In this document: one piece after another, positions 7,200 to 13,608 of the stretch | Position numbering within the stretch: position 1 is the first letter of the stretch | Layout: each line of letters begins with the position of its first letter | Source: an uncultured Eubacteriales bacterium | GTDB taxonomy: Bacteria; Bacillota; Clostridia; Oscillospirales; Oscillospiraceae | NCBI GenBank assembly: GCA_900544705.1 | Contig: UQWH01000049.1 | Location: 1 to 15,322 of the forward strand | DNA length: 15,322 nt | Reading direction: 5' to 3' | Notes under the pieces: model-generated | What the model saw: only the letters and a program-made list of their open reading frames with translations | What the model was told of the DNA's origin: nothing | Database searches by the model: none | Position numbers and translations under genes: made by a program

Positions 7200-10100
7200 T
7201 TATTCCACGGATTTCAGTGATTCGGCCATAGGGACGCGGTCGATCTTGCGCGCCAGCAGGATGCACACCACGGAGCCAAGCAGCATGGTAATCAGGAAGG
7301 AGAGGCCATAGCTCAGGGGCGTGACCCGCGTCTGGAAGGATACCATGTCAAGGCGAATCTGCTGCATGATGAACCGGTGCAGCGCCCAGCCGCAGGGCAG
7401 CCCCACGACCGCGCCGAGGAAGGTCAGCATCAGCACCTCGCGGAACACATAAAACCGCGTTTCCGAGCGGTAGAAGCCCAGCACCTTCACCGTGGCAATC
7501 TCGCGGACGCGCTCGGTAATGCTGATATTGCAGAGGTTAAAGAGCACGACCAGCGCCAGCGCGCAGGCGCTGCAGATCACCAGCGCGACGATATAATCCA
7601 TGCTCTTCATCATATTGCGCACCAGCGAGCGCAGCGAGGCCACGACCGTGACATTGGCCACGCGCGGGTGATCCGCAATCTCCGCGCCCAGTGCATAGGT
7701 GTCGCCGTCCGTCGTGAGATAGGCGGTTTTATACTGGCAGCTCGTGCCGAACAGACGCTCGTAGGTTCGCGCGGTCATATAGGCATAGTGATAGACATAG
7801 TTCTCGACCAGACCGGCGACGGGCAGTTCCACCTTCTGTGTTTCGCTGACGCTGACCGTAATCGTATCGCCGGCCTTGACGCCGAGCGTCGCAGCCAGCG
7901 CGCGGTCGATGAGCGCACCCTCCTGTGGGTAGGCGACCTCTTCTTCGCCGTTTCGGAAGCCGATCAGCCTTGTGATGTCCGTATCATCCGTCGCAACGAC
8001 GTTCAGTGTGTAGACGCCCTTTCCTGTTTTGATCTCGTAGGATCCGGTTTCGGCAAAGACGCACTCGCCGGCGCCGGCAAAGCGCTCGCGGAAGGCGGCC
8101 TGCTGCGTCTCGTCCATAGGAGTGGAGAAGGTGGCGGAGATGTCATAATGCGTGATGGTGCCGAACTGATCGTCCGCGATGGTCGTGATGGAATCGCGAA
8201 TGCCAAAGCCCGCGACGATCAGCGCCGTGCAGCCGCCGATGCCCAGAAGCATCATGTACAGGCGCTTTTTATAGCGCACGATGTTCCGGATGGACACCTT
8301 GTGCAGGAAGGACACGCGGTTCCACAGGAAGGGCAGGCGTTCCAGCAAGATGCGCTTGCCGGGCTTCGGCGCCTTGGGGCGCATCAGGCCGGCGGGCAGC
8401 AGACGCAGCTCCGCGCGGCAGGCGAAGAAGGTCGCGCCCACGGAGCAGGCCAGCGCCGCAGCCACGGAGATCGCCGCCATCAGCGGATCGAAGTAGTATT
8501 CCAGCCACGGGGTGAAATTGTAGAGCATGGAATAGCCCTGCCAGATGCCCTGCGGGAAAAGGAGGGTACCGGCCAGGAAGCCCGCGACCGCACCCAGCAG
8601 CGCGGCGGAGCCGGAATAGGAGATGTACTTCCACGCGATCGCGCCGTCGGAATAGCCCAGCGCCTTGAGCGTGCCGATCTGCGTGCGCTGTTCGTCCACC
8701 ATGCGCGTCATGGTCGTGATGCAGACCAGCGCCGCGACGAGGAAGAAAAACAGCGGGAAGACCTTCGCGACGCCCTCGACGATGGAGGAGTCGCTCTTGA
8801 AAGACAGATAGCCGTTGTTTGTGTTTCGGTCAAGGACGTAGGATGAGGGATGCTCGATCTTCTCGACCTCGATCTGCGCTTCTTCCAGCGCGTCCTTGCC
8901 CTCAGCCAGCTGCGCCTCCGCCTCCGCGAAGCCCTGCTGCGCCGTTTCATAGGCAGCGTCGTAGTCGGCCTGCCCCTGCGTCAACTGGGCGCTGGCCGCT
9001 TCCAGTTGGGCTTTGCCGTCGGCAAGCTCCTGCTCACCCTGCGCAAGCTGCGTCTTGCCGTCCTCGATCTGCCGGCGCGCTTCGTTCAGCTCCGATTCCT
9101 TGGAGGCAAAGGTCGCGTCGGCCTCGGCGCGGGCGGCATCCAGCTCGGACTGTCCGGCATCGAGCTGCTCCTTAGCATCCTTGAGCTTCAGATATTGCTG
9201 GAACTGCTCGTTGCTCTCAAACTGGTCGATCAGCAGCTGCGCCGCGTCCAGCAGCGCCTTGCAGGCCAGATACTCCGGCGAGCCCACAGCCAGCCCGGCA
9301 AGACGCTCTTCCATCTGCCGCCGCGTGACGAGCAGCGCCTCGTATTGCACCGGGAGGCCCGTTTCTTCAAACTGCGCCAGACCGTCCTCGACCTTGGCGC
9401 GGTTGTCGTCCAGCTCCTTCTGCTTCGCGTCGAGCTGGGCGTAGGCGTCGGTTTTGGCTTCGGTCAGCGCCGCTTCGCCCTCGGTGAGCTCCGCCTCGCC
9501 GGATTCCAGCTCCGTGCGCTTTTCCTCCAGCGTCTTTTCGGCATCCTCCAGCGTCTGGCGATTCTGCGCGATCTCCGCACGGCCGCTGTCCAGCTTCCGC
9601 TTGGCCGCGGCCAGCTCGGACTCGGCATCCGCGCGCTGCGAACGGTATTCTGCCTCTCCCTTGTCATACTCCGCCTGCGCCTCCGCCAGCGCCTCGCGCG
9701 CCGCGTCGATCACATCGTCATAGCGAACCTGCGCGCGCTCCTCCAGCGCCTTCGTCAGCGCCGGTTTGAGCGCATCCATCTCCGCGGTGTAGGCCTCGGA
9801 GTAGAGCGTCCGGTCGGCACCCGCCGCGCGGATGTCGATCTCCGTAAAATAGTCCACGGAAAACGCGTCCGCCGGCGCATAGGCAAAAGCGTCGATGCTG
9901 CCGCCGCCCAGCGCTGTCGTACCGCGCTCCACGTTCAAGTACAAAGGCGAGGTACACAGACCAACCACGGTGAATTCCTGCACCGAAAGGCAGTCGTCTA
10001 TGGACGTGCGCGTGACGCGCAGGGTCTTGCCCAGCGCGTCCTCGCCGAAGCGGTGCGCGTCGAGCAGGCATTCGTCCGCGTTTTCCGGCAGACGGCCCGC

Positions 10101-10463
10101 CGTAAGCTCCGGCACGCTGACGCGCTCCGGCAGGGAGAGGAGCTTGACCGTCCGCTCCGTGCCGTCCATCTCGGTCACGGCATCCACCGTGACCGCGCCC
10201 TCCGCCGTCTCCACGCCGGAAAGCCCGGCAAAATAGTCCACGTCCTCCTGCGTCAGGCCGAGCGTCGTGATCAGTCGGAAGTCAAAGAGCTTCGTTTTCT
10301 CGATATAATCCCCGCCGGTGCGCAGCATGGCGGGCTTCGCCGCCTTCAGGCCGCCGAAGAAGCCCACGCCCAGCGCGATGATGGCAAGGATCGCCAGAAA
10401 GCGCCCCAGCGAGTGCCGCAGCTCCCGCAGGTTATTTTTTCTCCACGCGCTGCCCATCACCAT
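7200..10463 (-). CDS. FtsX-type ABC transporter permease with long coiled coil
   Basis: 1087 residues. TM1 is at about 20-40. A periplasm/exterior-type domain runs from about 50 to 235, then a charged, Ala/Glu/Gln-rich coiled coil from about 238 to 535 with recurring L-x-x-G and E-L-x-x-G heptads. The first FtsX core (TMs about 566-585, 615-637, 660-682) contains EQRTQIGTLKALGYS. TM5 is at about 735-755, followed by a second outer domain. The second FtsX core (TMs about 955-980, 1010-1030, 1050-1072) contains ERVREIATVKVLGF. This eight-TM duplicated layout is that of MacB/LolCE-like mechanotransmission permeases, which act on lipoproteins, peptides or envelope enzymes rather than passing a solute through a pore. 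It overlaps the ATPase stop. Translation may begin at the ATG at 10463, or two codons later at the ATG GSAW start; GAGGAG upstream fits either. Substrate unknown. Confidence 0.93.
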   Translation of the reverse strand: MVMGSAWRKNNLRELRHSLGRFLAILAIIALGVGFFGGLKAAKPAMLRTGGDYIEKTKLFDFRLITTLGLTQEDVDYFAGLSGVETAEGAVTVDAVTEMDGTERTVKLLSLPERVSVPELTAGRLPENADECLLDAHRFGEDALGKTLRVTRTSIDDCLSVQEFTVVGLCTSPLYLNVERGTTALGGGSIDAFAYAPADAFSVDYFTEIDIRAAGADRTLYSEAYTAEMDALKPALTKALEERAQVRYDDVIDAAREALAEAQAEYDKGEAEYRSQRADAESELAAAKRKLDSGRAEIAQNRQTLEDAEKTLEEKRTELESGEAELTEGEAALTEAKTDAYAQLDAKQKELDDNRAKVEDGLAQFEETGLPVQYEALLVTRRQMEERLAGLAVGSPEYLACKALLDAAQLLIDQFESNEQFQQYLKLKDAKEQLDAGQSELDAARAEADATFASKESELNEARRQIEDGKTQLAQGEQELADGKAQLEAASAQLTQGQADYDAAYETAQQGFAEAEAQLAEGKDALEEAQIEVEKIEHPSSYVLDRNTNNGYLSFKSDSSIVEGVAKVFPLFFFLVAALVCITTMTRMVDEQRTQIGTLKALGYSDGAIAWKYISYSGSAALLGAVAGFLAGTLLFPQGIWQGYSMLYNFTPWLEYYFDPLMAAISVAAALACSVGATFFACRAELRLLPAGLMRPKAPKPGKRILLERLPFLWNRVSFLHKVSIRNIVRYKKRLYMMLLGIGGCTALIVAGFGIRDSITTIADDQFGTITHYDISATFSTPMDETQQAAFRERFAGAGECVFAETGSYEIKTGKGVYTLNVVATDDTDITRLIGFRNGEEEVAYPQEGALIDRALAATLGVKAGDTITVSVSETQKVELPVAGLVENYVYHYAYMTARTYERLFGTSCQYKTAYLTTDGDTYALGAEIADHPRVANVTVVASLRSLVRNMMKSMDYIVALVICSACALALVVLFNLCNISITERVREIATVKVLGFYRSETRFYVFREVLMLTFLGAVVGLPCGWALHRFIMQQIRLDMVSFQTRVTPLSYGLSFLITMLLGSVVCILLARKIDRVPMAESLKSVE

Positions 10464-11161
10464 TCGATCTCCTCGACGGGCGTCGGCCGGTCATTCGTCT
10501 GCATGGACTGCACCGTGCCGTTTTTGATGTGGATCACGCGGTCGGCCATCGCCGTCAGCGCGGAGTTGTGCGTGATGATGACGACCGTCATGCCGTTTTT
10601 GCGGCTCTGTGCCTGCAAAAGCGCCAGAATCTGCTTGCCCGTGTTATAGTCGAGCGCGCCGGTCGGCTCATCGCAGAGCAGAAGCTGCGGCCGCTTGGCC
10701 AGCGCACGGGCGATCGCCACGCGCTGCTGCTCGCCGCCGGAAAGCTGCGCCGGGAAATTTGCCATGCGCTCACCCAGTCCCACGTCGCGCAGCACCTGCG
10801 CCGCGGGGAGCGGGTCCTTGACGATCTGCGAGGCAATCTCCACGTTTTCCAGCGCGGTCAGGTTGGGGATGAGGTTATAAAACTGAAACACAAAGCCGAT
10901 GTCGCGGCGGCGGTAGTCGGCAAGCTGGCGCTTATTGAAGGCCGAAACCTCGCGTCCATCGAGGAACACGCGCCCGGCGCTCAGCGTGTCCATGCCGCCC
11001 AGAATGTTCAGCAGGGTCGTTTTGCCCGCGCCGGACGGGCCGACGATCACGCAGATCTCGCCCTTTTCTATCGTAAAAGTCGCGTCATGCAGCGCCAGAA
11101 CGGAAACCTCGCCCGTCCCGTAGCGTTTTTCCACATTTTCAAATTGAATAAAAGAACTCAT
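10457..11161 (-). CDS. ABC transporter ATPase, MacB/LolD type
   Basis: 234 residues, the normal size for this family. Visible are Walker A GPSGAGKT (41-48), Q-loop Gln93, the signature LSGGEQQ (140-146), Walker B LLLCDE (160-165) followed by the family's PTGALD, and H-loop His198. The IGFVFQFYNLIPNLTALENV segment is typical of LolD/MacB/FtsE-like ATPases that pair with FtsX-type permeases. It is the first gene of a two-gene minus-strand operon; its stop overlaps the start of the permease, so the two are co-translated and surely partners. GAGGT lies about 7 bases before the ATG. No sensor kinase or response regulator of the BceRS type is next to it in this window. Confidence 0.96.
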   Translation of the reverse strand: MSSFIQFENVEKRYGTGEVSVLALHDATFTIEKGEICVIVGPSGAGKTTLLNILGGMDTLSAGRVFLDGREVSAFNKRQLADYRRRDIGFVFQFYNLIPNLTALENVEIASQIVKDPLPAAQVLRDVGLGERMANFPAQLSGGEQQRVAIARALAKRPQLLLCDEPTGALDYNTGKQILALLQAQSRKNGMTVVIITHNSALTAMADRVIHIKNGTVQSMQTNDRPTPVEEIEW

Positions 11162-11191
11162 AAGTCAACCTCATATCTTGGGATATACACA

Positions 11192-11220
11192 AGTATACCT
11201 TGGAAAAAACGAACAATCAA
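11192..11220 (-). promoter_or_regulatory. Sigma-A promoter of the ABC transporter operon
   Basis: On the minus strand, -35 TTGATT (11220-11215), a 17-bp spacer, -10 TATACT (11197-11192), about 30 bp before the ATPase ATG. The -10 sits in the imperfect dyad TATAC-ACAA-GTATA (plus-strand 11184-11197), a possible operator. Confidence 0.75.
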
Positions 11221-11265
11221 GCACGGCTTTCAGAATTCACAAAAAATTCAGGAACGCATACCTCC

Positions 11266-11294
11266 TTGCCATTTCCTGCGCGCAGCGCTATAAT
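11266..11294 (+). promoter_or_regulatory. Sigma-A promoter of the rubrerythrin operon
   Basis: TTGCCA at 11266-11271 (5 of 6 to consensus), exactly 17 bp, then a perfect TATAAT at 11289-11294, about 49 bp before the rubrerythrin ATG. This predicts strong, largely constitutive expression. It is divergent from the ABC promoter, with 45 bp between the two -35 boxes. Confidence 0.85.
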
Positions 11295-11342
11295 CGAACT
11301 GGGCCTTGGCCCGCAAATAAACGAAGAAAGGATGTCATCGCA

Positions 11343-11888
11343 ATGGCAAAAACCACAAAATATACCGGCACGCAGACGGAGAAAAATCTGATGGAGGCCT
11401 TCGCGGGCGAATCGCAGGCCAGAAACAAGTATACCTATTTCGCGTCCGTTGCGAAAAAGCAGGGTTTTGAGCAGATCGCCGCGCTCTTCCTCAAGACCGC
11501 CGAGAACGAAAAGGAGCACGCGAAGCTCTGGTTCAAGGAGCTTCAGGGCATCGGCGACACGGCGGAGAATCTGAAGGCCGCCGCCGAGGGCGAGAACTAC
11601 GAGTGGACGGATATGTACGCCGGCTTTGCCAAGACCGCCGAAGAAGAGGGCTTCCCGGAGCTGGCCGCACGCTTCCGCCTGATCGGCGAGATCGAACGCC
11701 ACCATGAGGAGCGCTACCGCGCGCTGCTCCACAACGTCGAGATGGCCGAAGTCTTTGCCAAGAGCGAGGTCAAGGTCTGGGAGTGCCGCAACTGCGGACA
11801 CATCGTCGTCGGCGAGAAGGCCCCGGAGGTCTGCCCCGCCTGCGGCCACCCGCAGAGCTATTTTGAAGTCCGCGCAGAAAATTATTGA
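11343..11888 (+). CDS. rbr: Rubrerythrin
   Basis: 181 residues, typical size. It is a cytoplasmic non-haem diiron peroxidase that reduces hydrogen peroxide in anaerobes with electrons from rubredoxin/NADH oxidoreductases. The N-terminal ferritin-like four-helix domain carries AFAGESQARNKY (Glu23), the E-x-x-H ligand pair Glu56/His59 in ENEKEHAK, a second glutamate cluster TAEEEGF (about 98-104) and IGEIERHHEE (about 114-123). The C-terminal rubredoxin-like domain binds one iron through CRNC (148-151) and CPAC (164-167). The ATG at 11343 is chosen because AAAGGA is about 10 bases upstream and it gives the standard MAKTTKYTGTQTEKN start; the open frame upstream includes the promoter. It is followed after 20 bp by a nitroreductase, with no terminator between. 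Confidence 0.98.
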   Translation: MAKTTKYTGTQTEKNLMEAFAGESQARNKYTYFASVAKKQGFEQIAALFLKTAENEKEHAKLWFKELQGIGDTAENLKAAAEGENYEWTDMYAGFAKTAEEEGFPELAARFRLIGEIERHHEERYRALLHNVEMAEVFAKSEVKVWECRNCGHIVVGEKAPEVCPACGHPQSYFEVRAENY

Positions 11889-11908
11889 ACGGAGAAAGGA
11901 CAATTACG

Positions 11909-12424
11909 ATGGAACTGTTTGAAGCGATCTACCGTCGCGGGAGCTATCGCGATGAATTTATGCCCGATCCCATCCCGGAGGAGGATCTGCACAGGATCCT
12001 GGACGCGGGCATCCGCGCACCGTCCGGCTATAATCTGCAAACGACCAGCTTCTACGCGGTGAAAGACGCCGCGCTGCGTGCCGAGCTCGCGGAAGTTTTC
12101 CCGACAAAAGCCACCAAGACGGCGCCCGCCATCCTTGTGCTGACCTCGCGCCGCATCTATGCCGGGCCGCACAACTTCCAGTTTGAGGTGGAGGATTATG
12201 CCGCCGCTGCGGAGAACCTTCTGCTGGCGCTGACGGCTCTCGGCTACGCAGGAGTCTGGATGGACGGCATGATGAGATATGAGGGCAACGCCGACCTCGT
12301 CCGGGCGATTCTGCACATTCCGGAGGAAGAAACCATTCGCACCATCATTCCCTTTGGCAAGCCGGTCCATCCGGTAACGCAGAAGGAAAAGAAGCCCTTC
12401 ACCGAGCGCGCGCATATTTTCTGA
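11909..12424 (+). CDS. Small nitroreductase-family flavoprotein
   Basis: 171 residues, the short form of the FMN-dependent nitroreductase family. These are usually dimers using NAD(P)H to reduce nitro, quinone or other electron-poor compounds; natural substrates are mostly unknown. The N-terminal FEAIYRRGSYRDEF corresponds to the RRSxRxF FMN-phosphate motif, followed by APSGYNLQTTSF (FMN-contacting APSxxNxQPxxF-like block), DYAAAAENLLLALTALGYAGVWM, and the C-terminal IIPFGKPV. The ATG at 11909 is preferred over one at 11885 because AAGGA lies 8 bases before it and the upstream eight codons hold the ribosome binding site. It is co-transcribed with rubrerythrin, which hints at a redox-stress role. 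Confidence 0.92.
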   Translation: MELFEAIYRRGSYRDEFMPDPIPEEDLHRILDAGIRAPSGYNLQTTSFYAVKDAALRAELAEVFPTKATKTAPAILVLTSRRIYAGPHNFQFEVEDYAAAAENLLLALTALGYAGVWMDGMMRYEGNADLVRAILHIPEEETIRTIIPFGKPVHPVTQKEKKPFTERAHIF

Positions 12425-12430
12425 TAGAAA

Positions 12431-12457
12431 AACGGAGCAGCAAAAAGCTGCTCCGTT
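12431..12457. terminator. Bidirectional intrinsic terminator after nitroreductase
   Basis: Perfect 11-bp stem (12431-12441 with 12447-12457), A5 loop, followed on the plus strand by GTTTCTTATTT and on the minus strand by TTTCTAT. It serves the rubrerythrin operon and the convergent membrane-protein gene ending at 12463. Confidence 0.9.
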
Positions 12458-12462
12458 GTTTC

Positions 12463-12840
12463 TTATTTCATTGTCGTCCCGGCGAGCAGACCCGGCAGGA
12501 GAAAGATTTTCGTATGCAGAGCGCACCAATAAACAAAGGCCGCCGCCCATCCGCCGGAGGTTGGCGAAACCAATGCCAGCACGGCATAGGTCAGAACCGC
12601 CGCGAGGGCGAGAACGCGCAGAATCCACCGTGCTGCTTTTCCCATTTTCCAGCAAAGGACAGACCCGACGAGCGCGCCGACGCTCAGCCACAAAAGGGGC
12701 GAAAGGACGTAGGTGTTGATCTGTTTTAACGGCGAAACAGAAAAAGCATCCCGGTCAGATAAGAGCACCCCGCAGAGAATATCTACGGCAGCGCAGCCCA
12801 AAATGATAACGCAAAGAATGACGGCAAATTTTCGTTTCAT
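12463..12840 (-). CDS. Small four-helix membrane protein, function unknown
   Basis: 125 residues, not recognised as any named family. Four hydrophobic segments are visible: about 5-27, 45-64, 72-92 and 98-119, with basic residues at the N-terminus (MKRK) and between helices 2 and 3 (KMGKAARW), suggesting a cytoplasmic N-terminus. The gene is supported by a perfect AGGAGG at plus-strand 12848-12853, 7 bases before the ATG, by two upstream TTGACA promoters, and by a shared terminator just past its stop. It stands alone, convergent with the nitroreductase gene. A well-placed palindrome downstream of the nearer promoter suggests repression by an unlinked regulator. I infer no function. Confidence 0.8.
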   Translation of the reverse strand: MKRKFAVILCVIILGCAAVDILCGVLLSDRDAFSVSPLKQINTYVLSPLLWLSVGALVGSVLCWKMGKAARWILRVLALAAVLTYAVLALVSPTSGGWAAAFVYWCALHTKIFLLPGLLAGTTMK

Positions 12841-12875
12841 TTCAAAACCTCCTAATTCTCTTGCAAGGTTGATTG

Positions 12876-12897
12876 CATAGAAATACGAATATCTATG
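12876..12897 (-). promoter_or_regulatory. 22-bp palindrome, probable operator
   Basis: Near-perfect palindrome, 9 of 11 base pairs, outer arms CATAGA and TCTATG with central CG. It spans about +4 to +25 of the nearer promoter of the membrane-protein gene, a classical repressor position. The size and symmetry fit a dimeric TetR-, PadR- or GntR-type repressor; the regulator is not in the window. Confidence 0.5.
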
Positions 12898-12906
12898 TCT
12901 AAGTAC

Positions 12907-12935
12907 ATAATAATGCGTAGCAACCGACTTGTCAA
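12907..12935 (-). promoter_or_regulatory. Proximal sigma-A promoter of the small membrane protein
   Basis: Minus strand: perfect -35 TTGACA (12935-12930), 17-bp spacer, -10 TATTAT (12912-12907, 5 of 6). It predicts a start near 12900 and a leader of about 60 bases. Confidence 0.8.
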
Positions 12936-12942
12936 TGGCGCT

Positions 12943-12971
12943 TATATATTTTTCTAAAAATATTCTGTCAA
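12943..12971 (-). promoter_or_regulatory. Distal sigma-A-like promoter of the small membrane protein
   Basis: Minus strand: perfect TTGACA (12971-12966), 17-bp spacer, -10 TATATA (12948-12943, 4 of 6). It lies in tandem 36 bp behind the proximal promoter. It is weaker and embedded in AT-rich DNA, so it is less certain. Confidence 0.45.
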
Positions 12972-13135
12972 TATAATATACTTTATTTATACATTCTACA
13001 TTGAGTACCTAGTACAAAAGAATTGTAATAAACATGCAGAATTGACAGCTGAACAAACCACTCGCATATTATAGACAACATACACCTGCCTAGAATCGAT
13101 TTAACACACCATGTGAGAACTTTCTATTGACTCAA
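12972..13135. other. AT-rich intergenic stretch, no gene seen
   Basis: About 160 bp of AT-rich, non-coding sequence between the membrane-protein promoters and the rRNA operon end. A TTGACA at about 13043 is followed only after 19 bp by TATTAT, a poor plus-strand promoter match with no gene in front of it. I see nothing else supportable here. Confidence 0.5.
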
Positions 13136-13150
13136 GCGGGACAATATATC

Positions 13151-13181
13151 TAAAGAAAACCTCCGATCTCGCGATCAGAAG
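13151..13181 (-). terminator. Last terminator after the rRNA operon (T3)
   Basis: Minus strand: 9-bp stem with G-U pairs (arms 13181-13173 and 13168-13160), GCGA loop, then TTTTCTTT. The stem resembles the terminator right after 5S (shared CTGATC arm), suggesting duplication. Confidence 0.7.
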
Positions 13182-13185
13182 CTTT

Positions 13186-13230
13186 GTTGGCGTTAGCTAT
13201 CTTTCCGGCTCGGGCGAGAATTGTCCCGCC
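13186..13230 (-). pseudogene. Remnant of a 5S rRNA 3' end
   Basis: About 45 nt on the minus strand that parallel the 3' part of the intact 5S: the GACAAT box, a CTCGCC stretch, then CCGGAAAGATAGCTAACGCC matching CCGGGAAGATAGGTAACGCC of the real 5S, and CAAC. The middle is shortened and the 5' two thirds of a 5S gene are absent, so it cannot be a working 5S. It is followed by its own terminator, as is the intact gene. Confidence 0.65.
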
Positions 13231-13270
13231 ATGAAGAAACCTGCCGGTGGCAGGTTTCAGGCGGCACAAT
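13220..13270 (-). terminator. Two-tier hairpin after 5S (T2)
   Basis: The inner hairpin is a perfect 10-bp stem (13236-13245 with 13249-13258) with a 3-base loop, followed on the minus strand by a TTC-rich tail. An outer stem (13220-13230 with 13260-13270) pairs 10 of 11 bases. Probably a second terminator of the rRNA operon; it overlaps the outer edge of the 5S remnant. Confidence 0.6.
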
Positions 13271-13272
13271 AC

Positions 13273-13301
13273 AAAAAGCTCTGACCTTTCGATCAGAGCT
13301 T
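13273..13301 (-). terminator. First terminator after 5S (T1)
   Basis: Minus strand, 3 nt after the 5S 3' end: 11-bp stem (13301-13291 with 13286-13276, one G-U pair), GAAA tetraloop, then a U-run (plus-strand As at 13273-13277). A textbook intrinsic terminator for the rRNA operon. Confidence 0.9.
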
Positions 13302-13304
13302 AAT

Positions 13305-13419
13305 GTTGGCGTTACCTATCTTCCCGGCCAGTCACCCGGCAAGTATTGTCGGCGCAGATGAGCTTAACTTCTGTGTTCGGGATGGGAACAGGTGGACCCT
13401 CATCGCAATCAACACCAAC
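13305..13419 (-). rRNA. rrf: 5S ribosomal RNA
   Basis: About 115 nt on the minus strand. Helix I forms between the ends (GUUGGUGUU with AACGCCAAC, 9 pairs). The internal blocks CCCATCCCGAACACAGAAGT and GGGAAGATAGGTAACGCC are the canonical bacterial 5S segments. It is the last gene of the rRNA operon, 189 nt after 23S. Ends are set from helix I and may be off by a few bases. Confidence 0.95.
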
Positions 13420-13608
13420 TCGAACAAAATTCGCGGAAAATTCTGTTCTTAAAACGCGTTTTCAATTCAATCGGAGGTTTAGCATGACTCTTACTCCGAC
13501 CGTCAGAGCATCCGAAACCGGACATCTGGCTTCAGACACACCCTGAAAACTGAACAAGAATGAATGATCAAGTCAAATCCATGCAACCGAGCCTGCTCCT
13601 TCTTTTGT
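13420..13608 (-). other. 23S-5S rRNA spacer
   Basis: No tRNA gene is seen. It contains the sequence TTCAGTTTTCAGGGTG (minus strand), common in Firmicutes rRNA spacers. An imperfect 10-bp hairpin (13422-13431 with 13439-13448, one mismatch) lies immediately before the 5S 5' end, where precursor processing occurs. A perfect 12-bp palindrome AAAACGCGTTTT is at 13451-13462. A 66-codon open frame across it and the 5S is spurious. Confidence 0.7.

Noticed and set aside
8858..9752. Repetitive DNA in the permease gene as a possible CRISPR or tandem repeat
   Set aside because: The repetition reflects degenerate coiled-coil heptads at the protein level; there are no identical spaced DNA repeats.
8850..10649. 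599-codon and 489-codon plus-strand open frames opposite the permease
   Set aside because: They mirror the coiled-coil and FtsX coding sequence. The low-complexity Leu/Arg/Gln-rich product follows from the repetitive heptads on the coding strand.
11217..11903. 228-codon minus-strand open frame opposite rubrerythrin
   Set aside because: Antisense shadow; rubrerythrin has all its metal ligands on the plus strand.
11882..12691. 269-codon minus-strand open frame opposite nitroreductase
   Set aside because: It crosses the intrinsic terminator and the real membrane-protein gene in another frame, with no start signal or motif.
13420..13608. Possible tRNA gene in the 23S-5S spacer
   Set aside because: No cloverleaf, T-loop GTTCGAATC-like box or CCA end could be found on either strand.
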